Source of the DNA: Hungatella sp. UBA5385
GTDB taxonomy: Bacteria > Bacillota > Clostridia > Lachnospirales > Lachnospiraceae
Direction: 5' to 3'
Length of the DNA: 64,000 nt
Assembly (NCBI GenBank): GCA_002409995.1
Contig: DHOR01000047.1
Span: forward strand, 81,645-145,644
Shown: positions 26,631-35,933 of the stretch, piece by piece
Layout: each line of letters starts with the position of its first letter
How positions within the stretch are numbered: the stretch's first letter is position 1
Made by a program: the position numbers and the translations under genes
Notes under the pieces: generated by a model
The model's input: the letters and a program-made list of their open reading frames with translations, nothing else
The model's database searches: none
Told to the model about the DNA's origin: nothing

Positions 26631-28151
26631 TTATAAAGCCTCAATTTTCACCCATTGATAATCACAATATCCAGCTGAGAGTTCATTATCTCTGGAGCAG
26701 GTCCACAGGCAGATCTTCGCCCCTGTCCATGTAGCCCGCTGCAGCTTAAAGGAATGACCTGTATCTTCAAACACCTGACCATCAAAAGAGAATGCAAGAC
26801 GGAAGGTCTTATCTTCCAGGATTGCAGCTCTTAACCATACCTGAGTACTGTCAGCGGCTGTCTGAAATACACAACGTTCCTCTGCCTTTCCTTCAAATGT
26901 CTTTTCAAGCACAGTACCTTCATAAGAGCGAATCTCCATACCCTCTTTCGAATTATGTAAACCAATATAGCCATAAGTATGACCAACAATACCTATGCCT
27001 CCAAAATCTCCATACTGTTGAGCCTGCAATTGAATCTTTGCAGTCATAGTCAGTGTTTTGTGCTGAGGAATCTGTGTCAGCACATTAGGGGCATACCACA
27101 GAAGATTTTCCCTTTCAAGATTGTCATAACAGAACAATCTTAAATGGTCTGGATTCTCTGTAAGAGAATAAAATTCTTTTCTCGGATTCGCCTGCCACTG
27201 CCACTGTAAACCAAGTGTTTCTGAGGAAAAGTCATCAGATTGGGCAATCTCATAAGCAAGCATACCTTCTGCCGGCATTTTCCATTCCTCCACAGGTTCT
27301 CCTATTCCATCTCCATCAATATCCTGTCCAATAAAGGGCCAGCCGTCAACAAAACACATTGGCTGCAAATGCGTGATTCTTCCAAGCTCAATCACATCCT
27401 GAAAATGAATAAACCAGTCCTTTCCAGCAGGATCAGTGACCCAGCCCCCCTGGTGAGGTCCATTGACAGATGCAGCTCCCTGATGCATCACAATTTTATA
27501 TTCATAAGGTCCGTATACAGATTTAGAACGAAGACAGGACTGCCAGCCTGTTTCCACGCCGCCGGAAGGCATGAGGATATAATAGTAATCCTCCTTTTTA
27601 TACATCTTTGGTCCTTCCGTAGTAGGTGCAATCTGCTCTCCGTCAAATATCAGTACAGGTTCTCCTGTCAGCTGTCTGCAATCAGGATCTATTTCTACCA
27701 TCATCAGTCTGTGCTTAATTCCAGCCCTGCTGCCTGCATAGGCAAATGTCATATATGCCTTCCCATCCTCATCCCAGAATGGACAGGGATCAATCCAGCC
27801 TTTTTTCTCACAGAGCATGTTAAGCTCAAATTCTCCATAAGGGTCTTTGCTTCTGGCAACCATTATTCCCTCATCAACCAGGGGAATAAACACATAATAT
27901 GTATCATTATAAAAACGGATGGCAGGTGCCCAGGTTCCTGAACCATGGGATGGCATGGAATATTTTTCAAAGGGAAGCTCCTTTACACAGTAATTAATAA
28001 GCTCCCAGTGAACCAAATCCTTGGAATGAAGAATTGGCACCCCTGGAATATAGGTAAAGGATGAGGCCACCATATAGTAATCCTCCCCAACTCTTATGAC
28101 ATCAGGGTCTGAATAATCTGAGTATAATATTGGATTTTTATAAGTCTGCAT
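26631..28151 (-). CDS. Glycoside hydrolase family 43 (beta-xylosidase-like, two-domain)
   Basis: Start at MQTYKNP (28151) after CAGGAGG. Of 506 residues, about 1-300 are the GH43 propeller. Asp15 in SDPDVIRVG is the expected base, FIDPCPFWDEDG-type sequence holds the pKa-modulating Asp, and TEGPKMYKK holds the acid Glu. The rest is a beta-sandwich of the kind fused to GH43 xylosidases/arabinofuranosidases. There is no signal peptide, so it trims imported xylo- or arabino-oligosaccharides inside the cell. It is the last gene of the 31534-26631 importer operon. Confidence 0.9.
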   Translation of the reverse strand: MQTYKNPILYSDYSDPDVIRVGEDYYMVASSFTYIPGVPILHSKDLVHWELINYCVKELPFEKYSMPSHGSGTWAPAIRFYNDTYYVFIPLVDEGIMVARSKDPYGEFELNMLCEKKGWIDPCPFWDEDGKAYMTFAYAGSRAGIKHRLMMVEIDPDCRQLTGEPVLIFDGEQIAPTTEGPKMYKKEDYYYILMPSGGVETGWQSCLRSKSVYGPYEYKIVMHQGAASVNGPHQGGWVTDPAGKDWFIHFQDVIELGRITHLQPMCFVDGWPFIGQDIDGDGIGEPVEEWKMPAEGMLAYEIAQSDDFSSETLGLQWQWQANPRKEFYSLTENPDHLRLFCYDNLERENLLWYAPNVLTQIPQHKTLTMTAKIQLQAQQYGDFGGIGIVGHTYGYIGLHNSKEGMEIRSYEGTVLEKTFEGKAEERCVFQTAADSTQVWLRAAILEDKTFRLAFSFDGQVFEDTGHSFKLQRATWTGAKICLWTCSRDNELSAGYCDYQWVKIEAL

Positions 28152-28266
28152 AATTTCCTCCTGCTGTACAAGCCGCTTTGCAGCAAATGCTTTTTGTATA
28201 GTATAAACGTTCAAACCATTTTTGCAAAGTAATGCTAGTGTTTTACTAGTGTTTTGTCCCTCATAT

Positions 28267-29106
28267 TTACCCTTTCATACCTGTAGTTGCAATTCCTTCC
28301 ACAAAATATTTCTGTGCTGCAAAAAACAGAAGAATTAACGGAATGATGGATACTAAGGCCATAGCCATAACCTGATTCCACTGAATATTCGATGTAACAT
28401 CAATGCTGACTCTTAAAGCCAGAGACAGCGGGAACTTAGCAACGGTATTAATATAGATATTGGTATTAAAGAAATCATTCCAGGTCCACAGGAATTGAAA
28501 CAGACCTGCTGAAAATAATGCCGGTTTGAGTAGAGGAAGAAGAATCTGGATCAAACACTGAAAAGGTCCGCAGCCGTCAATATAGGCAGATTCATCTAAA
28601 TCTCTGGGAAGTCCGCGTAGAAACTGCACCAGCATAAATACAAAAAACGGATAACAGCCCACTGCTGCAGGCGCAAAAAAGGTCATATAGGAATCAAGCC
28701 AGCCCAGCTTATTAAACAACGCGTATCTTGGAATAATAATGACTGCATTGGGAAGCATCAGGGTAGCAATCAAAATCATAAATAGAAACTGATTACCAGG
28801 AAAATCAAATCTGGCAAATCCATAAGCTACCAGTGTGCAGGAAACCAGAGTTAATAAGGTTGTTGGCACTACCAGAGCAAAGGTGTTGATAAAATACTGT
28901 GCATAAGTATAAGTTCCTGTTGTTTTCCAGCCTTTGATAAATGCTTCCGGACTCCAGTGTTCTGGCAGCAGCTTTAAGCTTCCAAATATCTCATTGTTGC
29001 TTTTAAAGCAGGCAAAAAACAGCCAAATTACTGGAAATAACATTACAATACCGAATATACCAAGGCACAAATAGGTAAATCCTGTTTTTATATTCCTGTT
29101 TTTCAT
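28267..29106 (-). CDS. Carbohydrate ABC transporter permease (MalG/MsmG type)
   Basis: Start at MKNRNIKTGF (29106) after GGAGGAG. 279 residues with six helices and docking loop LDESAYIDGCGPFQCLIQ. It pairs with the MalF-type gene 16 bp upstream. A 115-bp gap to the GH43 gene contains repeated ACACTAG words but no clear promoter. Confidence 0.92.
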   Translation of the reverse strand: MKNRNIKTGFTYLCLGIFGIVMLFPVIWLFFACFKSNNEIFGSLKLLPEHWSPEAFIKGWKTTGTYTYAQYFINTFALVVPTTLLTLVSCTLVAYGFARFDFPGNQFLFMILIATLMLPNAVIIIPRYALFNKLGWLDSYMTFFAPAAVGCYPFFVFMLVQFLRGLPRDLDESAYIDGCGPFQCLIQILLPLLKPALFSAGLFQFLWTWNDFFNTNIYINTVAKFPLSLALRVSIDVTSNIQWNQVMAMALVSIIPLILLFFAAQKYFVEGIATTGMKG

Positions 29107-29122
29107 TATATTCTCCTCCTTC

Positions 29123-30034
29123 TTAATTATCGTAATAAACCCATTTCTTAGATGTTGCAAAGAGGATCAGGGTCATAATCATAATTACAATAAATAAAAT
29201 CCACGATGTTGCACAGGCATAACCCATTTTAAAGAACTTAAATGCATCTGTATACAACTTCATACCTAACATATAGGTGGCTTTATTGGGTCCTCCATTG
29301 GTCACTACAAAGGCTGATGTAAAGCTTTGAAGGGCTGTGATCAACTGCATAATAATATTGAAAAATGCGATAGAGGTAATCATGGGAAGGGTAATCTTGA
29401 AAAATATCCTGACCCTAGACGCTCCATCTATCCGTGCTGCTTCATACAATGACTGTGGAACTTGTTTCAGAGCAGATAAAAACAGTACCATGGAAGAGCC
29501 AAACTGCCATATTTCCAGCAGACAGATGGTGGCAATAGCCATATCCGGCTTGCCCAGCCATTTAACAGGCGGAATATGAACTGCTGCCAGAAGGCTGTTG
29601 ACAAACCCATCATTCATAAATAGTACCTTCCACAAAATTGCCACTGCTACAGAACCGCTTAGCAAAGAAGGAATATAGTATACAGTTCTGATGAAATTAA
29701 TGCCCTTCAGTTCTCTGTTAAGTATCATGGCTATGATCAAAGCCAGGATTACTTTCCCCGGAACTGTAATAAAAGTGTATTTTAAAGTTACTGTAAGGGA
29801 GTTCCAAAACTCCTTATCCTTTGTAAATAGACGTATGTAATTATTAAGCCCTACAAACTGAGGAGCATGAAAGATATCATATTCTGTAAATGAATAGAAC
29901 AGCGAACTCAAAAATGGATACATCTGAAATACCAGAAAACCAAAAATCCAGATACATACATATGAAAAACCGATTTTGTTTCTCTTCGTCCAGCCTCCAT
30001 GCCTTGCTTTTGACTTAATTGCTTCCTTTGCCAT
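29123..30034 (-). CDS. Carbohydrate ABC transporter permease (MalF/MsmF type)
   Basis: Start at MAKEAIKSKA (30034) after GGAGGA; the upstream extension lies inside the operon hairpin and is not coding. 303 residues, basic N-terminus, six helices and docking loop YEAARIDGASRVRIFFK. It forms a heterodimeric channel with the 28267-29106 product. Confidence 0.92.
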   Translation of the reverse strand: MAKEAIKSKARHGGWTKRNKIGFSYVCIWIFGFLVFQMYPFLSSLFYSFTEYDIFHAPQFVGLNNYIRLFTKDKEFWNSLTVTLKYTFITVPGKVILALIIAMILNRELKGINFIRTVYYIPSLLSGSVAVAILWKVLFMNDGFVNSLLAAVHIPPVKWLGKPDMAIATICLLEIWQFGSSMVLFLSALKQVPQSLYEAARIDGASRVRIFFKITLPMITSIAFFNIIMQLITALQSFTSAFVVTNGGPNKATYMLGMKLYTDAFKFFKMGYACATSWILFIVIMIMTLILFATSKKWVYYDN

Positions 30035-30061
30035 ATGGTAATTCCTCCTGCCTTTTAAAAC

Positions 30062-30146
30062 GGCCCGGAACCCAAGTATGCTGTCCTGTTCATAATCAGC
30101 CTGACAGTGCTGCATATGAGCAGGACAAAACACTGGTTTCCGAGCC
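30062..30146 (-). promoter_or_regulatory. Intra-operon hairpin between binding protein and permease
   Basis: Outer arms GGCCCGGAACCC and GGTTTCCGAGCC pair, with inner GTCCTG/CAGGAC, filling the gap. On the minus strand GTTTTAAAA follows. It probably protects the binding-protein message and reduces read-through to the permeases. The same arrangement occurs at 19394-19437. Confidence 0.65.
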
Positions 30147-30157
30147 TTTTCATTCTC

Positions 30158-31534
30158 TTATTTTAGACCGCTTAAGTAGTCATTGATCAGATCAATGGCA
30201 TTGTCAGCTGCTTCTTCAGGTGTGCTCTGACCATAAGCAACGCTTTCGATCATATCCTCCTGAATTGCATAGACTTCGGCACTTGTTGTATAGCCTTTAT
30301 CACTTTTTCCATTAAGCCCTGCAGCTAAATCAACAGCCTGAATAACAACCGGATTTAACAATTCTTTCTCTGCACAAAGTGTTCTGGCTGTAGAGGTAGG
30401 CGGTATGGATCTTACATCCTTTAAGGTTTCCTGAGCTTCTGCATTGTTATAAAAATAATCCAGGAATTTCACAGCTTCTTCTGCATTCTCAGAACTCTTA
30501 TTTACGGTCATATACTGAGGGGTATCTGCGAAAAATCCATCACTGACTCTATTTTCTCCCAAAGGCATCTGAACAACCGTACATTCTGAATCAGGAACAG
30601 CATCTGTCAACAGATTAATGCTGGAAGAAGGACCATAAGCAAATGCAAAGTTACCACTCATCCATTTTGGATTGGTATGAATCTGCCCCTTAAAGGTTGC
30701 GCTGTCCTCAGCAGGTTCAAATACGCCATTGTCATAACAGTCCTTAATATACTGAAGAACTTCCACCAGCTGTTCTTTGGTAAAGCTGATCTTCTTCTCC
30801 TGATCAATGATGAAGGACTCTCCTGTTACCTGACGTAAATAAGGTCTTAATACATATTCACACAGGATTTTTGTATCTACATTCATATAGTAATAGTCAG
30901 GATTCTCTGCATGAAGCTTTGTTCCATCCTCTAGCATGGAATCCCAGGTAATCTGTTTGGATAAATCAACTCCACAGGCTTCTGCTGCTGTTTTATTTGC
31001 CACTGTAGCAAGACAGGACATTCCTGTAGGCAGAGCCAGAAGTTTGCCGTCAAAGGTTCCAAACTGGCCGATAAATGTCTCATCAAATCCGGAAGTATCA
31101 AACAGGTCCGGATACTCTTTGAAATCTACGAAGAAATCTCCTCTGGATATAAAGTCAGGCAGGGAATCCACATTCTGCTGAAGAATATCCGGTGCTGTTC
31201 CATTGGCAAGCATTGTGGATACTTTGTCAATATAACCCTGATCGGAATTCATCTCTGCTTCAATTCTTATTTCCGGATGCAGCTTCTGATACTGATCGAT
31301 TACTGCCAGAGTTGCTTCATTTCTGGCATCACCGCCCCACCACATAAACCTTAAGGTAATCTGTTCCCCACTGGCTTTTTCTGTTGGCTTTTCCCCCTGT
31401 GTATCTGCAGATTTCTGAGTTTCAGCTCCGGTGGTGGCAGTAGGAGCCGGTTCATTGGTACAACCGGACAGCATGGAAGCTGCCAGCATTCCTGTTAAAA
31501 ACATGCCTGCTAATCTGTTTCTCTTTTTCATCAT
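30158..31534 (-). CDS. Sugar ABC transporter substrate-binding lipoprotein
   Basis: About 458 residues with lipobox LSGC (Cys25), a Thr/Glu/Lys-rich linker and a family 1 solute-binding domain (LRFMWWGGDARNEATLAVI at its start). GGAGG precedes two adjacent ATG codons; I use the first. It is first in the operon with MalF, MalG and GH43 genes, so xylo- or arabino-oligosaccharide is the likely ligand. Response-regulator-like sites lie upstream at 31614-31658. Confidence 0.92.
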   Translation of the reverse strand: MMKKRNRLAGMFLTGMLAASMLSGCTNEPAPTATTGAETQKSADTQGEKPTEKASGEQITLRFMWWGGDARNEATLAVIDQYQKLHPEIRIEAEMNSDQGYIDKVSTMLANGTAPDILQQNVDSLPDFISRGDFFVDFKEYPDLFDTSGFDETFIGQFGTFDGKLLALPTGMSCLATVANKTAAEACGVDLSKQITWDSMLEDGTKLHAENPDYYYMNVDTKILCEYVLRPYLRQVTGESFIIDQEKKISFTKEQLVEVLQYIKDCYDNGVFEPAEDSATFKGQIHTNPKWMSGNFAFAYGPSSSINLLTDAVPDSECTVVQMPLGENRVSDGFFADTPQYMTVNKSSENAEEAVKFLDYFYNNAEAQETLKDVRSIPPTSTARTLCAEKELLNPVVIQAVDLAAGLNGKSDKGYTTSAEVYAIQEDMIESVAYGQSTPEEAADNAIDLINDYLSGLK

Positions 31535-31613
31535 CTTTACCTCCATTTGTTTTAAACTATGCTTATTATAAAGGCATTTCTGAAAATAAGTAAGAAACTC
31601 TGGTTATTGAATC

Positions 31614-31658
31614 GTATCATTTCTTACGCAGTTCCTGGAAAAAGTATCATTTCCTACG
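31614..31658. promoter_or_regulatory. Tandem direct repeat, candidate response-regulator site
   Basis: GTATCATTTCTTACG (31614-31628) and GTATCATTTCCTACG (31644-31658) lie 30 bp apart in the divergent gap. They are upstream of a minus-strand TATAAT (31566-31571) whose -35 is poor. This is the layout expected for an activated promoter, probably bound by the AraC-type regulator encoded at 31777. Confidence 0.65.
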
Positions 31659-31776
31659 AAATTTCTTCATTTTTATGGATAAGTGGGGGATTTGCAATTA
31701 TTGAGATGATTTTATAGGGTTTTTTCTATATAATAAAATGTACAAGGTTATTTTTGAAAGAAGGGGGACTTGCATT

Positions 31777-32523
31777 ATGTATCAGGCGATTATTGTTGAT
31801 GATGAAGCAAAGATACGCAGCGGACTTTTAAACCTATTTCCTTGGAATCAGTTGGGGTTTCAAATAGCAGGCAGCTTTTCCAATGGAAAAGAGGCTTATG
31901 ATTTTACACTTGCTAATCACGTGGATTTGGTTCTCTCTGATATTCGAATGCCGATTATGGACGGGCTGGAGCTGTCGGAAAAGCTTATTTCCCAAAAGCA
32001 TATTAAGATCATTTTCTTCAGCGGATATCAGGATTTTGAATATGTGAGGCAGGCAATGCGTAACGGAGTGGTGGATTATCTGTTAAAGCCTGTGAAATAC
32101 GAAGATTTGGTGGATTGTCTCTCCAAAGTCCGCGATATTTTAAATCTGGAAAATAATCAGCATCAGGCAGAGGAAGAAAATTTAAGCTATTATGAAAAAA
32201 TCATCAATCTGGTTAAAAACTATCTTGATACAGAATATCAGAATGCCACGCTGGAACAGGCGGCTATGCTTGTAAATCTAAGTCCTAATTATTTATCCAA
32301 GATCATGAAAGAACACTCTGATATGAGTTTTTCTGACTATTTGTTTAAGACAAGAATGAAGAATGCAGCCCGCATGCTTAAGGATATTGGCTACAAGCAA
32401 TATGAAATCGCCTATCGGGTAGGTTATGATAATCCTAAGAATTTTTCAAGAGCATTTCACCAGTATTTTCATATGACACCTTCCCAGTATAGAAAAAATA
32501 CTACAGGGAGATTCATTCCATGA
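31777..32523 (+). CDS. Response regulator, YesN/AraC family (short form)
   Basis: Start at MYQAIIVDDE (31777) after AAGGGGG. 248 residues: receiver with Asp55 in LSDIRMPI and Lys in LLKPVKYEDL, then an AraC double HTH (LEQAAMLVNLSPNYLSKIMKE and IAYRVGYDNPKNFSRAF). It lacks the long middle region of the 22764 regulator. Its stop overlaps the kinase start (ATGA), so both are made together. Confidence 0.93.
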   Translation: MYQAIIVDDEAKIRSGLLNLFPWNQLGFQIAGSFSNGKEAYDFTLANHVDLVLSDIRMPIMDGLELSEKLISQKHIKIIFFSGYQDFEYVRQAMRNGVVDYLLKPVKYEDLVDCLSKVRDILNLENNQHQAEEENLSYYEKIINLVKNYLDTEYQNATLEQAAMLVNLSPNYLSKIMKEHSDMSFSDYLFKTRMKNAARMLKDIGYKQYEIAYRVGYDNPKNFSRAFHQYFHMTPSQYRKNTTGRFIP

Positions 32524-34262
32524 GAAAGCGTAATTTTATCAATCGTTTTTTATATTATGCAGGAATTATCACAATTCCCATAATATCGGTATTTATTATA
32601 TTTTGGGCTGTGCTTGTATATGGGAAGCAAAAGGAAATTGAAGAAGAGGCTGTAAAATCGGCTCAGGCAGTGAGAGATAATTACTCTCTGGTATTAAACA
32701 ATGCCTCCTCTCAATATGATATTCTTGTAAGAAATCCCAGATTGTCCATTTCCTTGCGCAACTTTATTTCCCATAAACAGATCAGCTATCTGGATGTAGT
32801 CCTTACTAACAGTATTTTTTCTAATTTTACCGCATTAACAAGCAATGCGCCCTATATTGCTTCTGTATACTACTATCTGGACGGCTATGATTCCATTCTT
32901 ACTTCCAATACCGGAGGCATCATCAAACTTTCTCAGTTTTCTGATGTAAACTGGATGGAATCCTATATGGAATCTGATCGCAGTGAATGGATTGAAAAAA
33001 GGGATATGACTCCATACCTTTACACTGACACTACCCCTGTGCTGACTTACTATAAAAAACTGAGCATGTTTCAGGGTGTTGTTATGGTAAATATCTATGA
33101 AGACAAGTTAAAACAGCTGCTCAGCTCAGGAACAGCAGTGGATCAGTTCTTTATTATGGACAACAGAGGGAATTTTCTCCTTCAGAGCACAGAAGACAGT
33201 TCTTCCCTCAGTGAAGAGGATAAAACGGAACTTCTGACAGCTGTTCAGACCTCACCTGATGAGCCATTTCAGGGCTGGATCTCCCTGAATCATGATAAAT
33301 ACTATGTGAGAATTATACCTGCTGACTGCAACACCTATATTGCCGCCTGTACCAGCTACACCAATTATTATCAGGCACTTTTTACTCTTCTCCTTCAGCT
33401 TTTTATCGTATTGGCAGTGGTGATCTGTACTGTGATCTGGATTGCCTATACCATAACAAAGAAGAATTTCCAGCAGATTGATTATTTTGTAAATGTTTTT
33501 TCTGATGCAGAGCATGGAGTTTACCATCATGAAAAACCTGGGTTTATTAAAGACGAGTATGATATTATATTAAATAATATTGTAGAGCTGTTTATCAATC
33601 AGACATTTTTAAAAAACAAGCTGGCTCTAAAGGAACAGGAACAGAAGCTAGCTGAAATGGCTGCCTTGCAGCTGCAGATTAATCCTCATTTCCTATTTAA
33701 TACTTTGCAGACACTGGATTTTAAAGCGCTGGAATCCACTAAAACACCCACTGCTCTCAATAGAATTATCGGAGCGCTTTCAGATATTTTAAAATATTCA
33801 CTTCAAAATACAGCTTCTATGGTGACTGTAAAGGATGAGATTGAATATTTGAAAAAATATGACAGCATTCAGCAATACAGATATGAGGACAAGTATATTA
33901 TGTACTATGATTATGAGGAAGAGGTGGAGCACTATCCAATTATGCGCCTGATTCTTCAGCCTTTGATTGAAAATAGTCTGTATCATGGGATTAAACCACT
34001 GACTGGTTCCGGTTTTATCAAGCTTAAGATTAACATCAGAAACAGCTGGCTCATATTTACTGTCATTGATACAGGTGTTGGAATGAATAGAGATGAGGTT
34101 GAGGCTCTCTATTTGAATATTAATAATCCGGGACATGAAAATATTGGACTTGCCAATGTAAACAGCAGGTTGGTGATGCAGTATGGGGAAGAATCAGGGC
34201 TGAAGATTTTGAGTAAGAAAGGGATGGGGACTTGTATTTCCTTCCGTATACCGTATTACTAA
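32520..34262 (+). CDS. Sensor histidine kinase, YesM family
   Basis: 580 residues. Membrane helices near 10-32 and 280-305 flank an extracellular sensor region. The kinase core has QINPHFLFNTLQTLDF (phospho-His) and the ATPase has DTGVGM and GLANVNSRL. I see no clear HAMP consensus. It is translationally coupled to the upstream regulator and faces the 31534-26631 sugar operon. A terminator-like hairpin follows at 34330. Confidence 0.92.
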   Translation: MRKRNFINRFLYYAGIITIPIISVFIIFWAVLVYGKQKEIEEEAVKSAQAVRDNYSLVLNNASSQYDILVRNPRLSISLRNFISHKQISYLDVVLTNSIFSNFTALTSNAPYIASVYYYLDGYDSILTSNTGGIIKLSQFSDVNWMESYMESDRSEWIEKRDMTPYLYTDTTPVLTYYKKLSMFQGVVMVNIYEDKLKQLLSSGTAVDQFFIMDNRGNFLLQSTEDSSSLSEEDKTELLTAVQTSPDEPFQGWISLNHDKYYVRIIPADCNTYIAACTSYTNYYQALFTLLLQLFIVLAVVICTVIWIAYTITKKNFQQIDYFVNVFSDAEHGVYHHEKPGFIKDEYDIILNNIVELFINQTFLKNKLALKEQEQKLAEMAALQLQINPHFLFNTLQTLDFKALESTKTPTALNRIIGALSDILKYSLQNTASMVTVKDEIEYLKKYDSIQQYRYEDKYIMYYDYEEEVEHYPIMRLILQPLIENSLYHGIKPLTGSGFIKLKINIRNSWLIFTVIDTGVGMNRDEVEALYLNINNPGHENIGLANVNSRLVMQYGEESGLKILSKKGMGTCISFRIPYY

Positions 34263-34312
34263 GATGTGTTGGATTCATGTTTTATTTGATATATGATGTG
34301 TTGGATTCATGT
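34263..34312. repeat. Short direct repeat after the kinase gene
   Basis: GATGTGTTGGATTCATGT occurs twice, at 34263-34280 and 34295-34312, starting at the kinase stop codon. It may be a slippage duplication. Confidence 0.7.
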
Positions 34313-34329
34313 GTCTTACTTTAGTAAAA

Positions 34330-34378
34330 ATGGCTGTTTCAAATGCTGGATAGTATTATCTGCACTTGAAACAGCCAT
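34330..34378. terminator. Bidirectional terminator hairpin
   Basis: ATGGCTGTTTCAA pairs with TTGAAACAGCCAT. On the minus strand UUUUUAC follows, serving the ferredoxin gene; on the plus strand a U-rich stretch follows, serving the kinase gene. It lies between the two convergent genes. Confidence 0.8.
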
Positions 34379-34406
34379 ATGTATTTCTATTCTTTCTATT
34401 CCCTAT

Positions 34407-35030
34407 TTAAATCTTTTTAAAAACAGATGCAGGCTGTTTACAAACCGGACAGATAAACCCTTCCGCCAAAGGACCATTATGGATATGACCACAAATAGAG
34501 CACTGCCATGTTTCATCGGTTTTGTCTATTGTTTCATCATTATTAGGAAGACGATCAAGAAGTTCACGTATTGCCTCTTTTGGTAAATTCTCCATGGTAT
34601 TATTCTCTAGTAGCGACTGCAGAAGCTTGTGGGTATTTCCGCTTTGAGGCAGCATATAACCAGCTTCACGAAGAATATCCTCTGCCATCAGCCTGCTTGA
34701 TTTCTCCACTGCTTCCATCAGCTGACGGAGTACAGGGTTATCAGTTTTACCTGCAATCTGAGAGGCGATCCGTTCCTGTTTCCCTTTGCTTTTAGCCAGT
34801 GAATTCAAAGTGGAAACAACAGATTCATCCTTGGGCTGCTGAGGTGGATATTCCGTTGGAACCATAGAAATCGCTCCTGACGGACATGCTCCTGCACAAT
34901 CTCCACAGCCAGTACATTTATCAATATCAATAATACTGTTCTCTGTATCTGTTGCTCCGGTAGGGCAGACATATAAACACAAACAATCCTTAGTACATAA
35001 ACGTATATTCCGGACAGCTACTTTTTTCAT
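34407..35030 (-). CDS. 4Fe-4S ferredoxin-rubredoxin fusion protein
   Basis: 207 residues. The N-terminal ~60 carry two iron-sulfur Cys clusters; the first is irregular (CTKDCLCLYVCP) and the second canonical (CTGCGDCAGACP). A helical linker of about 100 residues follows. The C-terminus is a rubredoxin-like knuckle pair (CSICGH..CPVCK). This suggests electron transfer between an FeS donor and a rubredoxin-type acceptor, perhaps in oxygen or peroxide defence. It overlaps the next gene's stop by four bases, so the two are co-translated. Confidence 0.8.
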   Translation of the reverse strand: MKKVAVRNIRLCTKDCLCLYVCPTGATDTENSIIDIDKCTGCGDCAGACPSGAISMVPTEYPPQQPKDESVVSTLNSLAKSKGKQERIASQIAGKTDNPVLRQLMEAVEKSSRLMAEDILREAGYMLPQSGNTHKLLQSLLENNTMENLPKEAIRELLDRLPNNDETIDKTDETWQCSICGHIHNGPLAEGFICPVCKQPASVFKKI

Positions 35031-35704
35031 GCCTCCTGCCTCCTTTCGATTTGTTCAAATTTCCAGCTGGGAACTTTGCAAACCGGACACAAATCAGGTG
35101 GATTATCCCCTACATAAACAAATCCACATATTGTGCAGACATACACATTGGTTTTCTCCAGAAATGCATCTCCCTCTTTCTCATAGCGGGATAACAAGGA
35201 ATTAAGAATGCGGCTTACTTTCTCACTCCATACCAAAGCTCTCAATGCACCTCTGTCTTTTACAGAATTAGCAGCCTGATTGGCATCTGTAAATCCATAC
35301 TCTAAATCCTTCTGAACTTCTTTTAAAATATCCATTGGGCTATCTTCTTCCTCTACAGAAGATGCAGCCTTAAAATATTCTGCCAATTGTTTGAATAAAT
35401 CTGCTTCTTTATTTAAATACTGTTTCTCACAGCCACGGGCAAGGTTGGAACAAAGAGCAGAGAGTTCATTGACAGATAGTTCCTGAAAAGTTTCTTCATG
35501 GTTTCTGGAAACCGGGGACTCAGACAGTAATAATGTTGCAGTGTCTGATTGTTCTTTGAATTCAGATTTTGATGCACCACAAACAGGGCATAACCACTGA
35601 GATGGAACTGCCTCCCATAATGTTCCCGGGGAAATACCATCTGTAAGTATGCCTGCGGATTCACTATAGATATATCCGCATATTGTGCAAACATAATTTT
35701 TCAT
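35027..35704 (-). CDS. Double rubredoxin-like protein
   Basis: 225 residues with a full rubredoxin at the N-terminus (CTICGYIY.. CPVCGASK), a helical middle, and a rubrerythrin-type rubredoxin knuckle at the end (CTICGFVY.. CPVCKVPSWKF). The middle resembles the helices before the rubrerythrin knuckle (GALRALVWSEKVSRIL) but lacks the paired ExxH di-iron motifs, so it is probably not a peroxidase itself. It is first of a two-gene redox operon. GGAGG precedes the start. Confidence 0.78.
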   Translation of the reverse strand: MKNYVCTICGYIYSESAGILTDGISPGTLWEAVPSQWLCPVCGASKSEFKEQSDTATLLLSESPVSRNHEETFQELSVNELSALCSNLARGCEKQYLNKEADLFKQLAEYFKAASSVEEEDSPMDILKEVQKDLEYGFTDANQAANSVKDRGALRALVWSEKVSRILNSLLSRYEKEGDAFLEKTNVYVCTICGFVYVGDNPPDLCPVCKVPSWKFEQIERRQEA

Positions 35705-35933
35705 TACCTTAACCTCCTGTTTTCTATTATACGATTAGTATAACACAAACAGTTATCATTTTCAGTAATTTTTTCTAATTTTCATCACATAATTTCTTAA
35801 AATATATGCACTTTTAAGTTTTTATATGTTTTTATGGTTCATTTGACATCATCTCAACTTCATTCACGAACTGCTTTGGAAAATCCATATACTCCAACAG
35901 CTTAATGGATTACGTGAAGTTACAATAGTTACC

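Noticed and set aside
27240..27941. 233-codon plus-strand frame opposite the GH43 gene
   Set aside because: It is antisense to clear catalytic motifs, with no ribosome site or domain.
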